From Cornus controversa (Eukaryota; Streptophyta; Magnoliopsida; Cornales; Cornaceae): a DNA stretch of 64,000 nucleotides. A model generated the notes under the pieces. The model worked only from the letters and a program-made list of their open reading frames with translations. It did no database searches and had not been told where the DNA came from. Location: NCBI GenBank assembly GCA_026545225.1, contig CM048850.1:4278001-4342000 (forward strand). The letters are read 5' to 3'. Shown here in pieces: positions 11,640 through 22,368 of the stretch (positions within the stretch are counted from its first letter, which is position 1; each line of letters opens with the position of its first letter). The translations under genes and the position numbers were made by a program.

Positions 11640-12863
11640 CTACTCGAGGGTGGGTGGTGGTGGTGGTGGCTCGGTGGGAGTAGAAGTGGAGGTGGAGGCT
11701 CGACCTGCGAACAGGAACTGCAGGTCCTGCCGGAAGGCTCGGAACTCGTCTAGAATCACTCTCTGGCCTTGGGCCAGAGAAAAAATGTCCGTCCGAATGC
11801 CTGCCAGCTGACTCCGCGTCACCTGGACATGCTCGTCAAAACCCTGCTGGAGCTGCTCTACGTCAGCCGCCAGGCAGGAGTAGCCTGTCTCTAAGATATC
11901 ATGCCGCTCTGCGGCGACATCCATCTTCTCCTCCTCCATCTCCTCGTCATCGGACTCCCCCTCTGCTGGCTCGCCCTCATCCGCCTCCACCGGGGCATCC
12001 ATATCTACATCGTCTGGTGGATCACCCTGGTGGTCCTGTCGCTCTAAGTGTCGCCTCACCCGCTCCCACTGAGTAGATATGAAGTGGGTGGGCGGTGCCA
12101 ACTGGATGTCAGTCTGATTGACCGGTATACTTGCACTGCTGAGAAAAGCGGCGATCAGGAAAGGGAAGGGAAGCCGCCAACTAGCTGCTCGCCTCATCCT
12201 CTTGTTTACGAGGCCGTCCCAGACCTTGAACATCTGCCCCCAGATCAGCGACGGGACAGAAAACCAAGTACCCGTGTGGAAAGCATAGAGGCAACGGAGA
12301 AGGTCGCCCCTGCGCTCTGCCACGTGCTGCAGCGGACACGCGTTCTTGATGAGAACGGTGTCCAGGAACCAGAGTCGGCTCGGGCACATCAATTTGGACG
12401 TGCAGTTGTGACTGGGCATGGTAAACGCCCCGCCACACATGTCCATCACGATCGAGAACAGCGTCGTGTCTGCTGGGAGTGCGGCACTGTAAAGTGGCTG
12501 ACCGTTCGGGCCAACCATGTCCGGTGGCTGCTGGTGAGGGATGCCGAGCATATGCGCAATCCAGCTCGGCGTAATCATAATCGTGACGGTGCCCATGACC
12601 GTCTCTAGTGTATCCGGCGCTGTGCAGGAGTAGGTCATGCGCTCATAGAAGACCTGCACTAAGCGCTCGTGTGTCACGTCGGTGGGAGGCACACATAGCC
12701 GGTCGAGGCGACGCCTCCTGAGCTCGGCAACCGTCCATGCGGTGTCGAGACGCCTCTCAAACTCGGCCAAGTCAAAAATTTGCTCTGGGTGGAACTTCCG
12801 AGATCGAAAGACTCACCCGGGCACGTCTCGAACAGAACCGGCGGCGTTCTTCACCCTCGCCAT
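11640..12863 (-). CDS. Envelope-like frame of Athila element D
   Basis: A long frame downstream of pol, about 376 residues open from 12770 and with family similarity (FHPEQIFDLAEFERR) starting slightly earlier. It matches the envelope-like or 'putative plant transposon protein' frame of Athila elements. Visible parts: an N-terminal globular domain (VPPTDVTHERLVQVFYERM, MLGIPHQQP, LWFLDTVLIKNACPL, WGQMFKVWDGLVNKR), then a strongly acidic stretch (DDEEMEEEKMD), a heptad-like region, and a proline-rich tail (EPPPPPPTLE). No clear signal peptide or membrane span is visible, so the envelope name is historical. The region is GC- and CpG-rich compared with its surroundings. Counterparts: E, F2, G, H. 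At most one or two breaks. Confidence 0.8.
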
Positions 12864-13479
12864 AGTCTCGGAACAGTCTGCACTTGATTCCAAAAATTAC
12901 GTAAATAAAAGATAAATAAGAAGAAAGCTAAACTACGATTAAACTAAAAGAATAGAAACAAAAATGCAGTCCTTGTCCATGTCGCTGACAAGAATTTAAA
13001 AAGTCGCTCTTAAAGAAGCAGTGTGAACGGATGCAACCGAAACGAAGGTGTCGCGGTTACACACCCTACACTAAGCATTTTAAACAAAAAGAATACCAAA
13101 TCTCACTCCTACATATACTCCTACCCCCCCCCCCGAAACTTGCAAAATCTCATTACAAACACCGCAAATGCACCCATCCAACCCAATATCATCTAAATAT
13201 GTTTATTACGCCGCAAAACTATCAAAAATGGCAAAAAAGTGTACAAAAAGTAGCCATGCATCACTTACCTCAAGAGGAAGAAGATGAACGGCTCAACCGA
13301 AGAAGATCCACTCGCAGCCGCGAAGAGGAGATCGCGCAAGTGCTAGCGGCGGCTTCGAACTGCGTCGGATGGCGGCGGGTGATCGGGAATGGCAGATCGA
13401 GTGCTTGGAGAAGGCTTGGATCGCACGGAGGGAGAGAAGAATTCGGATGGTCTTTTAAAATGGGAGAGAAGCCCAACGG

Positions 13480-13900
13480 TTTAAATAGACTTTCGGCTCA
13501 CGTGCAGGCCCCGCGTGCATCTCGATTGATCGAGATGTGCATTTCGATCAATCGAGATTTCGATTGATCGAGATTTCACTTCGATCAATCGAAATCACCT
13601 TCGATCGATCGAGATTGTCTCATCGATCAATCGAAAATTCCTTCACTGAATCACACTTTTACTTTGATCAATCGAACATTTAATTCATTCAATCAAAATT
13701 TTATTTCGATCAATCGAAATTTTCTTTCGATCAATCAAAATTTTCGATCGATCGAAGACCTATCGAAGTGCAATCAAAGAATACTACCCCTTGGGACTTT
13801 GGACTTGGCAAATCTTTGCAATTTTTCGATCAATCGAGATTGAAATCTCGATCAATCAAAATCTCGATTGATCGAGATCCTGGTTTCGATCAATCGAGAT
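13480..13900 (-). promoter_or_regulatory. Candidate internal promoter of D: word cluster plus TATA
   Basis: About fifteen copies of the D word (ATCTCGATTGATCGAGAT and variants such as TTCGATCAATCGAAAT) fill 13519-13900. On the minus strand a TATA-like TATTTAAA (13480-13487) follows 32 bp downstream, and then the envelope-like frame. Candidate leader-splicing signals follow: donor GAG/GTAAGT at about 13268 and acceptor CAG at about 12878, just ahead of the frame. The promoter role is inferred; the word cluster is seen directly. Confidence 0.65.
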
Positions 13901-14069
13901 GCTCAAAAATAGTCAGCTTCAAGTATGCTACAGGGACTTGGATATTTGGGAATTAGATACTCCATTGCTTAGATACAAACCTACTTTGGATAAAAGGGAC
14001 ATCATGGAAGCATGATAGCTACCATGGCTTCGCCACCTTATACGTCTATGGCACGACGTCCGGATCGGC

Positions 14070-17000
14070 TCACGAGTCAAAATACACGGGATCCGTCAAA
14101 GTGACGACATCCACGTATTCGGTGGTGACTTGGTCATCCACGCACACTTTTAAGCGCTGCCCGTTCACTTTGAACAACGAGCCGTCTTTCAAGTCCTTCA
14201 ATTCCACCGCTCCGTGGGGAGCGACGGAATTAATCAAAAATGGACCATCCCAACGGGGAGCAAAGTTTTTCGGGAAACAAATGGAGGCGTGAGTTGTACA
14301 ACCATACTTTTTGGCCCGACGAAAATGTTTTGACTCGAATATTACGATCATGAAAGGCTTTGGACTTTGCCTTATAGATTTTCGCATTCTCATATGCGTC
14401 ATGTCGCAATTCTTCCAATTCATTTAATTGAAGCTTTCGATTAGAGCTGGCCTTTTCCATGTCAAAATTGAAAGTTTTGGTGGCCCACATAGCTTTATGC
14501 TCCAATTCAACCGGAAGATGGCACGCTTTGCCATAAACCAACCGATAAGGAGACATTCCAATGGGAGTTTTATATGCGGTTCGGTATGCCCATAATGCAT
14601 CGTTTAGTCGTAATGACCAATCCTTCCGGTCGGGCCGAACAGTTATCTGAAGAATGTTCTTAATCTCCCTATTGGATACTTCTACTTGGCCACTGGTTTG
14701 AGGATGGTATGGGGTGGCCACTTTGTGTGTGACGGAGTATTTGGTAAGCAAGGTTCGAAGGAACCGGTTACAGAAATGTTTACCCCCGTCACTGATGATG
14801 GCCCGAGGCGTACCAAACCGGATAAAAATATTAGCTTGAATGAATTTAACCACGACTGCGTGATCATTGGTTTTGGTAGCAACAGCCTCTATCCACTTAG
14901 ATACGTAGTCCACCGCCACAAGTATGTACTCATGACCAGTAGAGGGTGGGAATGGTCCCATGAAGTCAATGCCCCACACATCAAATATTTCAATGATAAG
15001 AATAGGGTTAAGAGGCATCATGTCCTTCCGGGATATCGCGCCAAGGCATTGACATCGCTCACAAGAGCGGCAGAATAAATATGCATCCCGATGAAGTGTC
15101 GGCCAGAAAAATCCGCATTGGAGAATTTTCGCTGCGGTTTTCTTAGCACTAAAGTGTCTCCCACAGGCGAGTGTATGACAAAACTTGAGAATGTTTTGGA
15201 ATTCACTGTCGGGCACACACCTTCGAATTATTTGATCGGGGCAATATTTGAACAATTGAGGATCGTCCCAATAATATGATCGTGATTGGGAGAGAAAACG
15301 ATCCCTCTCTTGCTTGGTCCAAGAAGATGGTATTTTACCGGTTGCCAAGAAATTAACCACATCTGCATACCAAGGGATACTCTCCTGAGAGATGACAAAG
15401 AGTTGTTCATCCGGGAAGGATTCACAAACTGGAATGGAATTATGGAGGGATTCAACAAGAATTCTAGACAGGTGGTCAGCTACCACATTTTCAGTTCCCT
15501 TTTTGTCTCTAATTTCAAAATTGAACTCTTGCAATAAGAGTATCCATCGGATCAACCTAGGCTTGGTGTCCTTTTTGGCCAAAAGATGCCGGAGGGCAGC
15601 ATGGTCCGAATAGACAATGACCTTTGAACCCAATAAATAAGCTCGAAATTTGTCTAATGCAAATACAACCGCAAGCAATTCTTTTTCCGTTGTGGTATAA
15701 TTGATTTGAGCCTCGGAAAGGGTTTTACTTGCGTAGTAGATGACATGAGGCAGTTTGTCTATTCGTTGCCCTAAGACAGTACCCATGGCATAATCGGATG
15801 CATCACACATAATCTCAAATGGGAGAGCCCAATTTGGAGGGATTAGAATTGGAGCGGTTGTAAGCATGGTGCGGAGTTCTTCAAAAGCGTTAAGGCACCC
15901 TTCATCAAAGGTAAAGCAAGATTCTTTTTCAAGAAGGCGACACAAAGGCCGAGAGATCTTGCTAAAGTCTTTGATGAAACGGCGATAAAAGCCCGCATGC
16001 CCAAGGAATGAACGAATCTCTCTCACCGTTGATGGTGGAGGAAGTTTAGAAATGAGTTTAACCTTGGCTTTATCAACCTCTATTCCTCTCTTAGACACAA
16101 TGTGCCCTAGGACAATACCCTCTTGAACCATAAAATGGCTCTTTTCCCAACTAAGAATTAGGTTGGTCTCTTGACATCGTTTGAGAACACAAGCTAGATT
16201 TTGGAGGCATGATTCAAACGAAGGCCCAAAAACGAAAAAATCATCCATGAACACTTCCAAGAATTTTTCCACCATGTCTGAGAAGATAGACATCATACAC
16301 CGTTGAAAAGTCACCGGTGCATTGCACAACCCAAAGGGCATGCGTCTATAAGCAAATGTGCCGAAGGGACATGTAAAGGTGGTTTTCTCTTGGTCCCTCG
16401 GGTCTATAGCAACCTGATTATAGCCGGAATATCCATCCAAAAAGCAATAAAAACTTTGCCCGGCTAATCTCTCTAATATCTGATCAATGAATGGGAGGGG
16501 GAAGTGATCTTTCCGAGTGGCTGAATTCAATTTCCTATAGTCTATGCACACTCTCCAACCCGTGGCGGTGCGTTGGGGAACTAATTCACCCTTGTCATTT
16601 GGTTGCACCGTAATACCTGACTTCTTTGGAACCACTTGAGTGGGACTAACCCACTTGCTATCAGAGATGGGGTATATGATTCCTGCATCTAGTAACTTCA
16701 CCACCTCCTTCATGACAACGTCCTTCATATTTGGATTTAATCGACGTTGTGCCTCCCTTGAGGTCTTAGCATCCTCTTCTAAGTGTATGCGGTGCATACA
16801 AATAGAAGGATCTATTCCTTTGAGATCTGCCACACTCCAGCCTATTGCTTCTTTGTGCTCTTTGAGCACCTTTATGAGTTCCAACTCTTGGTCGTTTGTG
16901 AGATTGGAAGCGATAATGACTGGAAGGGTCTCATTTGCACCCAAGAAAACGTACTTGAGTGTAGCCGGTAGGGGCTTAAGCTCAAGTTTTGGTAGGGAAA

Positions 17001-17790
17001 TTAAAGAAGGAGTTTGGGAAGTTTTGGACAAAGGGGGCAAGGGTTCTCTCAGAACTCTCCATTTAGGCAAATCTATGACAGTATTAACATCGAGCATGGA
17101 ATTGACTTCACATATGGCTTGCTCAATGTCAAAATCATCACAGTTGAAGTGATTTTGGCATGCCTCTAAAGGATCCTTGGAAAGAATCGAAGGAAGTGCT
17201 TCTTGAACAAGGTCTTCCACAACATCGACACCAAAGCACTCACTTTCGTCGTCGGATGTGTGGTGGGAAGCATTGAAGATGTTCAAGCGGACTTTCATAT
17301 TCCCAAAAGATATGTCCATCACTCCGGTGCGGCAATTAACGCAAGCGTTTGCCGTGGCCAAGAATGGACGACCTAGAATGATAGGAATATGACGCTTTGG
17401 ATTTTGGACCGGTTCCGTGTCAAGGACTATGAAGTCCACCGGAAAATAGAATTTGTCCACTTGAATGATGACATCCTCAATGATGCCACGTGGTTGCTTC
17501 ACCGAACGGTCGGCAAGTTGCAACACAACCGTGGTATGTTTGAGTTCCCCCAAACCTAGTTGTTGGTAAACTGAGAATGGAAGCAAATTGACACTAGCCC
17601 CTAGATCAAGAAGTGCTTTTTCAAAGGATTGATTTCCGATAGTGCACGAAATGGTCGGAGCACCCGGATCTTTGAATTTAGGAGGGGTTTGGTGTTGGAA
17701 AATGGAGCTTATGTGCTCAGTTAAGAGGACTTTCTTAGGAACATTATTCCTAGATTTGCGCTTTTGAGTGCACAAGTCCTTCAAGAATTT
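14070..17790 (-). pseudogene. pol region of element D
   Basis: Largely open over about 1,180 residues. Order: aspartic protease ([12 protein letters not shown]), RT ([20 protein letters not shown], then FMDDF), RNase H ([15 protein letters not shown]), integrase HHCC zinc domain ([11 protein letters not shown]...CRSCERC) and the DDE core with [15 protein letters not shown] and [11 protein letters not shown]-terminal GPY-like segment (KVWLYNSRL, then RWDGPFLI) ends near 14070. No chromodomain, as in Athila. The best-preserved pol in the window. Few breaks. Confidence 0.92.
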
Positions 17791-17808
17791 CGCATAGGAA
17801 GGAATTTG

Positions 17809-19704
17809 TCAAATAGCATCAAGGAGAGGGAGATTGATCTTTACTTGTTTGAAGATCTCCATTATGTCTTGGATTTTCTCTCCTTGCTTCCCGAAATGAG
17901 AAGGTTCCTTCAATCTTTGAGGAAAAGGAACCGGAGGTTCATAAGAGGTGTCAAGATTTGGAATCGATGACGACCCAACTTCACTTGCCTTTCCTTTTGG
18001 ATTTGAAGGGGTATTTTGCAAATTTGGATTTAACAAAAACAATTTTGGATTTAATTGGGATCCTTTTGGATTTTTAGGTTGCTCTTGGAATTCCTTTCTC
18101 CCTTCCTCTCCTACCTTGGAATTAATGATTTTACCACTCCTTAAGGTTGTGATTGATTGAACTTGCTCCGGAGGAGCATTACAAGTTGAAGATGATGGGT
18201 CTTCAATCATATGGACACCTTTGGGGTTCGCCACTGGTTGACTCGGCAACTTACCTTCCTCCCTTCTATTTAAGGCATTAGCTAGTTGCCCGATTTGAGC
18301 TTCTAACCTAGCCATAGATTGAGCATTGGCTTCAAGCTTAGAGATTGATTGAGAGTGAGTTTGCAATAAGCGGGTGTTGGCCTCAAGATTGCTTATCACT
18401 CTTTCTTCAAAGCTTTGGCTTCTCGGAGGAGGTGGTGGTTGTTGGTAATTAGATCTTTGATTGTAAGGTTGAGGATTTGGCCTATAATGAGGCTGCTGAG
18501 AGGGGGAATTGAAAGAGTTTTGCCCTTGGAAAGAGGGACTTAATTCTTGAGGTTTTCATGAGAAAGCCGGATGGTTCTTGTAACCAGGATTGTACGTGTT
18601 TGAATATGGATCATTCATTTGTTTAGAGTACAGGGCATTCGCTTGCTCTTGAGCATACTCGGGAGATTGCCCGGCAATAGGACAATCTCGCACGAAATGT
18701 GAAGTACTATAGCAAAACGAACAACCTTCCTGATTTTGGACAGATTGGTTTGGAGTAGGCAGCCCATTTTTCATGATTAACTCCATTTTTCGGGATAGGG
18801 CTTCTACTTGCATGGCAACCTCATCTACGCGTGAAATCTCATGCACTCCTCTACAAGGTTGGGTGGCCTTCCCTTTCCTAGTGGAGGAGCGTTGAGCAAT
18901 ATTGCTGCTTAGGGTTTGAAAAAGTTTCCATGCCTCATCGGGGCTTTTCAAAAGATATCCACCCCCACACGCGGAGTCTATCATTTGTCTATGTTGCTCA
19001 CTCACCCCATCATAAAAACTTTGCACTAGCTGCCATTTTGGGACAGCATGATGCAGATAAGATTTTAAAAGATCCTTTAACCTCTCCCACGTCTCATGGA
19101 ATTGTTCTTGGTCAATTTGGGTGAATCCGGTGATTGCTCGCCGAATATCACTTGTCTTACCCATTGGGAAGTATTTTTTTAAGAACTCTATTTGCATCTC
19201 CGCCCAAGAATGGATTGAGTTCGGTTCTAAGGAGTTGAACCAACTTCTAGCTTTATCTTTTAGGGAGAAGGGGAACATACGCAGCTTTAGATCATCCTCC
19301 GTAAAGTGTGGTACACGAATAGTGGAACACACGGAAAGGAAGTAATCTAAGTGCCGGTACGGATCCTCATTAGGGAGACCGTAGAAGCTATTAAGAAGAT
19401 TGATGGTGGAGGACTTTATTTCGAATTGAGTTGCCGCTACATCCAGAAATTGGATACATGAAGGTACTTCAAATGTAGTCGGAAGGTAAAAGTCCATAAG
19501 CAACTCTCCTTGAGGAGGTGGTGGTGGAGGTGGTTGTTCATGATTAAAAGGAGGTAGTCCGGGAGGTTGTCTCTCATTTGGATCCATGTTTTCAGTCCTA
19601 GGCAATATAGGGTCCCTAGAGGTTCCTCTACGTTGTGTAAGTGTTCGTTCAAGTTCAATGTTACACGGAAGCAAAGGAAGTGACAAGGACCGTCTACCTA
19701 GCAT
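17809..19704 (-). pseudogene. gag region of element D
   Basis: Begins MLGRRSLSLPLLPCNIELE, has a proline-rich spacer, the gag core (FEIKSSTINLLNSFYGLPNE, FSLKDKARSWFNSLEPN, KYFPMGKTSDIRRAITGF, VPKWQLVQSFYDG) and a CX2CX4HX4C zinc knuckle (CSFCYSTSHFVRDC) near 18720-18755. A heptad-like stretch with SISKLEANAQSMARLEAQIG follows, and then the protease junction. The usual Athila gag layout. A few breaks. Confidence 0.9.
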
Positions 19705-19964
19705 GCATTAACAATCGAACAACACCGCAATACACAAAGTAAAAATAATCTTTACAAAAAGAATGAATGAATTCAAACCACTAATTTTAGGTGTTATACT
19801 CACAAAGGGTTCCAAGTTTGCTTCTCTTTGATGCCCGCTATGTGGTATACCTAAAATCAAGAAGTTTGAGAAATAAGAACAAAATATATACAAAAAGAAT
19901 GAAAGAATTTCTAGCCTAAGAATTAAACCAGATTTAATCTTCCAATGGTGACAATAAAACCGTA

Positions 19965-19983
19965 GTCCCCGGCAACGGCGCCA
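19965..19983 (-). other. Primer-binding site, tRNA-Asp type (D)
   Basis: The minus strand reads TGGCGCCGTTGCCGGGGAC, six bases inside the LTR edge at 19990; identical to that of C. Confidence 0.93.
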
Positions 19984-19989
19984 AAATTT

Positions 19990-21394
19990 TGATGTGGTCG
20001 GAACTAAATTATATTGTAAGCTTAATTTTTCCCTTTTTATCAAAATATAATTTAACCACTCGCAAGAGCACGAATCTTTGTAGATAAGGTTCTATATAGA
20101 GGGTATCGATCCCACGAGGACTAGTCGCAATTGTCTTGAAGGAAGATTAATTCTACTTTAATTCGGAAAAATAGATTTTTGAATTTATGTTTAGACACTA
20201 TTGCATGAATGAAATGACAAGAAAAGTAAAGAGTTTAAAGTTGGGAGAGAGAACTAGGGTTGGTTTCCACCACTAGCCATTCACATGTTCATAAGTGTAG
20301 CAAGCATGGGATTTATTAATTAAATGCCTAACAATGTCATTAGGCTTGTGACCTCAATGGCATATCAAAAGATCAATGTGTGTGCTAACCTATCATAATC
20401 CATCTTCAACAAGCATAGCTCTTCAACCTAACTAACTACCTAATTACTCTACTCTCTAAGTGAACACTACATGCATCCAAACTACCTTGTCTTGGCATGG
20501 TCTATACAAATTAACATCACACATTCATTTAAACACCATTATCTAGCCATCATTTGCACTTCTTGTGGAATATGCAAATGTTGTGCATTCAAGTGACAAA
20601 ATCCACTCTAAGACAAGAATAAATTCCATATCAAATGAATATATATAAGAGATGTATTTGTGTACATAATCACTAGGCTAAATAATCAACATTTAATTAC
20701 AAATCCCAAGAGCTACAAAGATGAACAAGTTTACATGGCTAGGGGTTGAAACCAACACCCTAGTAGAAGAGTTAGTTGCTCATGGTTGCCTTGCACCCTT
20801 CCATTGATGAAGAGAATGAAGCTTCTTGGTCTGGTTCAGCTCTTCCTCCTCCTCTCCCGAAGGTCTCTCCTCTAGTATATTGCTGTGTGTTGAGAGATAT
20901 GAGATATATGTGGCTTTTGGTGCTTTTTGGGCTTCTTTTCTTCCTTTGGGGCCCACCATATATATATATATATATATCATTATATATATCTCTTGTATCA
21001 AGAAGGCCCCCAAAAGTCTTGTTCAAGTCAGATAATCCCCCTAAGTCGTGCAAAAAGGGGGATTTTGTTGCAAGTGGGAGAGCAGGTGAGCAAGTGGCCA
21101 AGTGGGTTCTACAACATCTCGATTGATCGAGATTGAATCTCGATTGATCGAGATTTCGATCAATCGAGATTTCGATTAATCGAGATCAACATCTCGATTG
21201 ATCGAGATGCCTTGGGCTGCATTTTCTGATTTCTTCTTTTGACTGCAGGAAGCTTCTAACTTTGCTCCATTTGCTCCAATACCTGCAAAACATCAAAAAC
21301 ACAAAAATACCGTAAATATATCTCGGTAAACGCGAAAACGGAACTAACATATGCAATAAAGAGGGTTCAAATGCATAGAATTGAACACTTATCA
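19990..21394 (-). repeat. 5' LTR of element D
   Basis: A 1,405 bp LTR, TGAT...ATCA, practically identical to 8411-9834. It contains the TATA-rich run at about 20959-20990 and the U5 block GAGGGTATCGATCCCACGAG near 20099. Its outer edge abuts the sequence of E's LTR. Confidence 0.95.
21116..21208. promoter_or_regulatory. Palindromic word cluster in the D 5' LTR
   Basis: Five copies of the D word, one fewer than in the sister LTR. It lies about 120 bp upstream (minus strand) of the LTR TATA run. Confidence 0.85.
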
Positions 21395-22331
21395 CTACCT
21401 CTTAAACGTACCTACGTGTATCCGAACTACCCTATCTTGGCATGGGCTATATAAGCAAGAAACATCACATTCCATTAAAAATCATTACAAAGCCATCATT
21501 TACACTTTTTTGTAAAAGTTGTAAATGTTGAGCATTCAAAATGAAATATTTCTACTCTAAGACAAGATGAAGAAATGATATCAAATGAATATATTAAAGA
21601 GGTTCACAAATATTATACAAAACACTAGGCTAAGTAATCAACATATAAATATAAATCCTAAAGTTGCTACAAAATGAACAAGTTACATGGCTAGGGGTTT
21701 CACCCACACCCTAAATGAAAAGTTAGTTGATAACAAGAGATTTGCAATCCTCCATGGCTAGAGATATGAAGCTCCAAAGGTCTGGTTCAGCACTTCCTTC
21801 TCTCCTCTCTCAAGTTATCCTCCCTCTTTTGCTCAAAAATATGCATATATATCCATCCACTTATGTCCTTGGGTCCCACCATGCCTATATATCTATATAA
21901 TCCACCTAATATATATATGCCCCCCTCACATGTCTCTTTGAAGTCAGAAAATCCTCAAAAAGGACGTGTAAAGGTCATTCTTGGAGGCAAGTGGCAAGAC
22001 AAGTGGGCAAGTAAAAAGTGCGCAACTTGCAGTCTGCAGAATCTCGATTGTGGGAAATTGAGATTTCGCACAATCAAAATTTTGATCATGCCAAATTTTT
22101 GTTTCACACAATCAAGATTTTGATTGTGCAAAATCTTCATCTCGATTGTGTGAAATGCCTTCATGAATTTCTTGATTTCTTCACTTCCACAGCATTTGAT
22201 AGAAAATATCGCCCTTTTTTGGGACAAAACCTAATATTCAACAAAAACACAAAAATACCTAGGTAAATATGAATACGGAATCAACATATGCAATTAAGAA
22301 GGCTTAAATGTACAACATTTAACGTTTATCA
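21395..22331 (-). repeat. 3' LTR of element E (partial)
   Basis: Aligns by eye to the inner two thirds of the D LTR (CTATCTTGGCATGGGCTATA block, TATATA runs near 21888-21922, CATGGCTAGGGG block). It ends TTTATCA at 22331 against a polypurine tract. The missing part would lie beyond the D insertion point and is not seen in this window. Confidence 0.82.
22040..22155. promoter_or_regulatory. Word cluster in the E LTR
   Basis: About six copies of the E word, ATCTCGATTGTGCGAAAT-like, in both orientations. The outer arms match the D word but the core is ATTGTG instead of ATTGAT. Same position relative to the LTR TATA run as in D. Confidence 0.78.
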
Positions 22332-22368
22332 CACCCCCAAACTTACATATTGCTAGTCCCTTAGCAAT
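22332..22368 (-). other. 3' polypurine tract and conserved hairpin (E)
   Basis: The minus strand carries ATTGCTAAGGGACTAGCAAT followed by the AGTTTGGGGGTG tract against the LTR, the same as D and H. Confidence 0.88.

Larger units (their letters stand above)
8411..21394 (-). mobile_element. Young, nearly complete Athila element D
   Basis: Minus-strand element of about 13 kb: 5' LTR 19990-21394, tRNA-Asp primer-binding site, gag, pol (protease, RT, RNase H, integrase, no chromodomain), internal word cluster with TATA, envelope-like frame, 3' noncoding region with two polypurine modules, and 3' LTR 8411-9834. The LTRs differ by about six substitutions in 1.4 kb, which at 0.7-1.3 x10^-8 per site per year gives roughly 0.15-0.3 million years (an inference, and weaker if the LTRs were exchanged with C). 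It has only about four or five breaks. The right end lies inside the LTR of E. Confidence 0.9.

Noticed and set aside
12048-12608. 186-residue plus-strand frame
   Set aside because: Antisense shadow of the envelope-like frame of D, whose family similarity is on the minus strand.
13031-13567. 178-residue plus-strand frame running into the word cluster
   Set aside because: Low-complexity, overlaps the candidate promoter and leader of the opposite strand, no similarity recognised.
14686-15078. Plus-strand frames across pol of D and E
   Set aside because: They are antisense shadows of integrase and RT, which have clear motifs on the minus strand.
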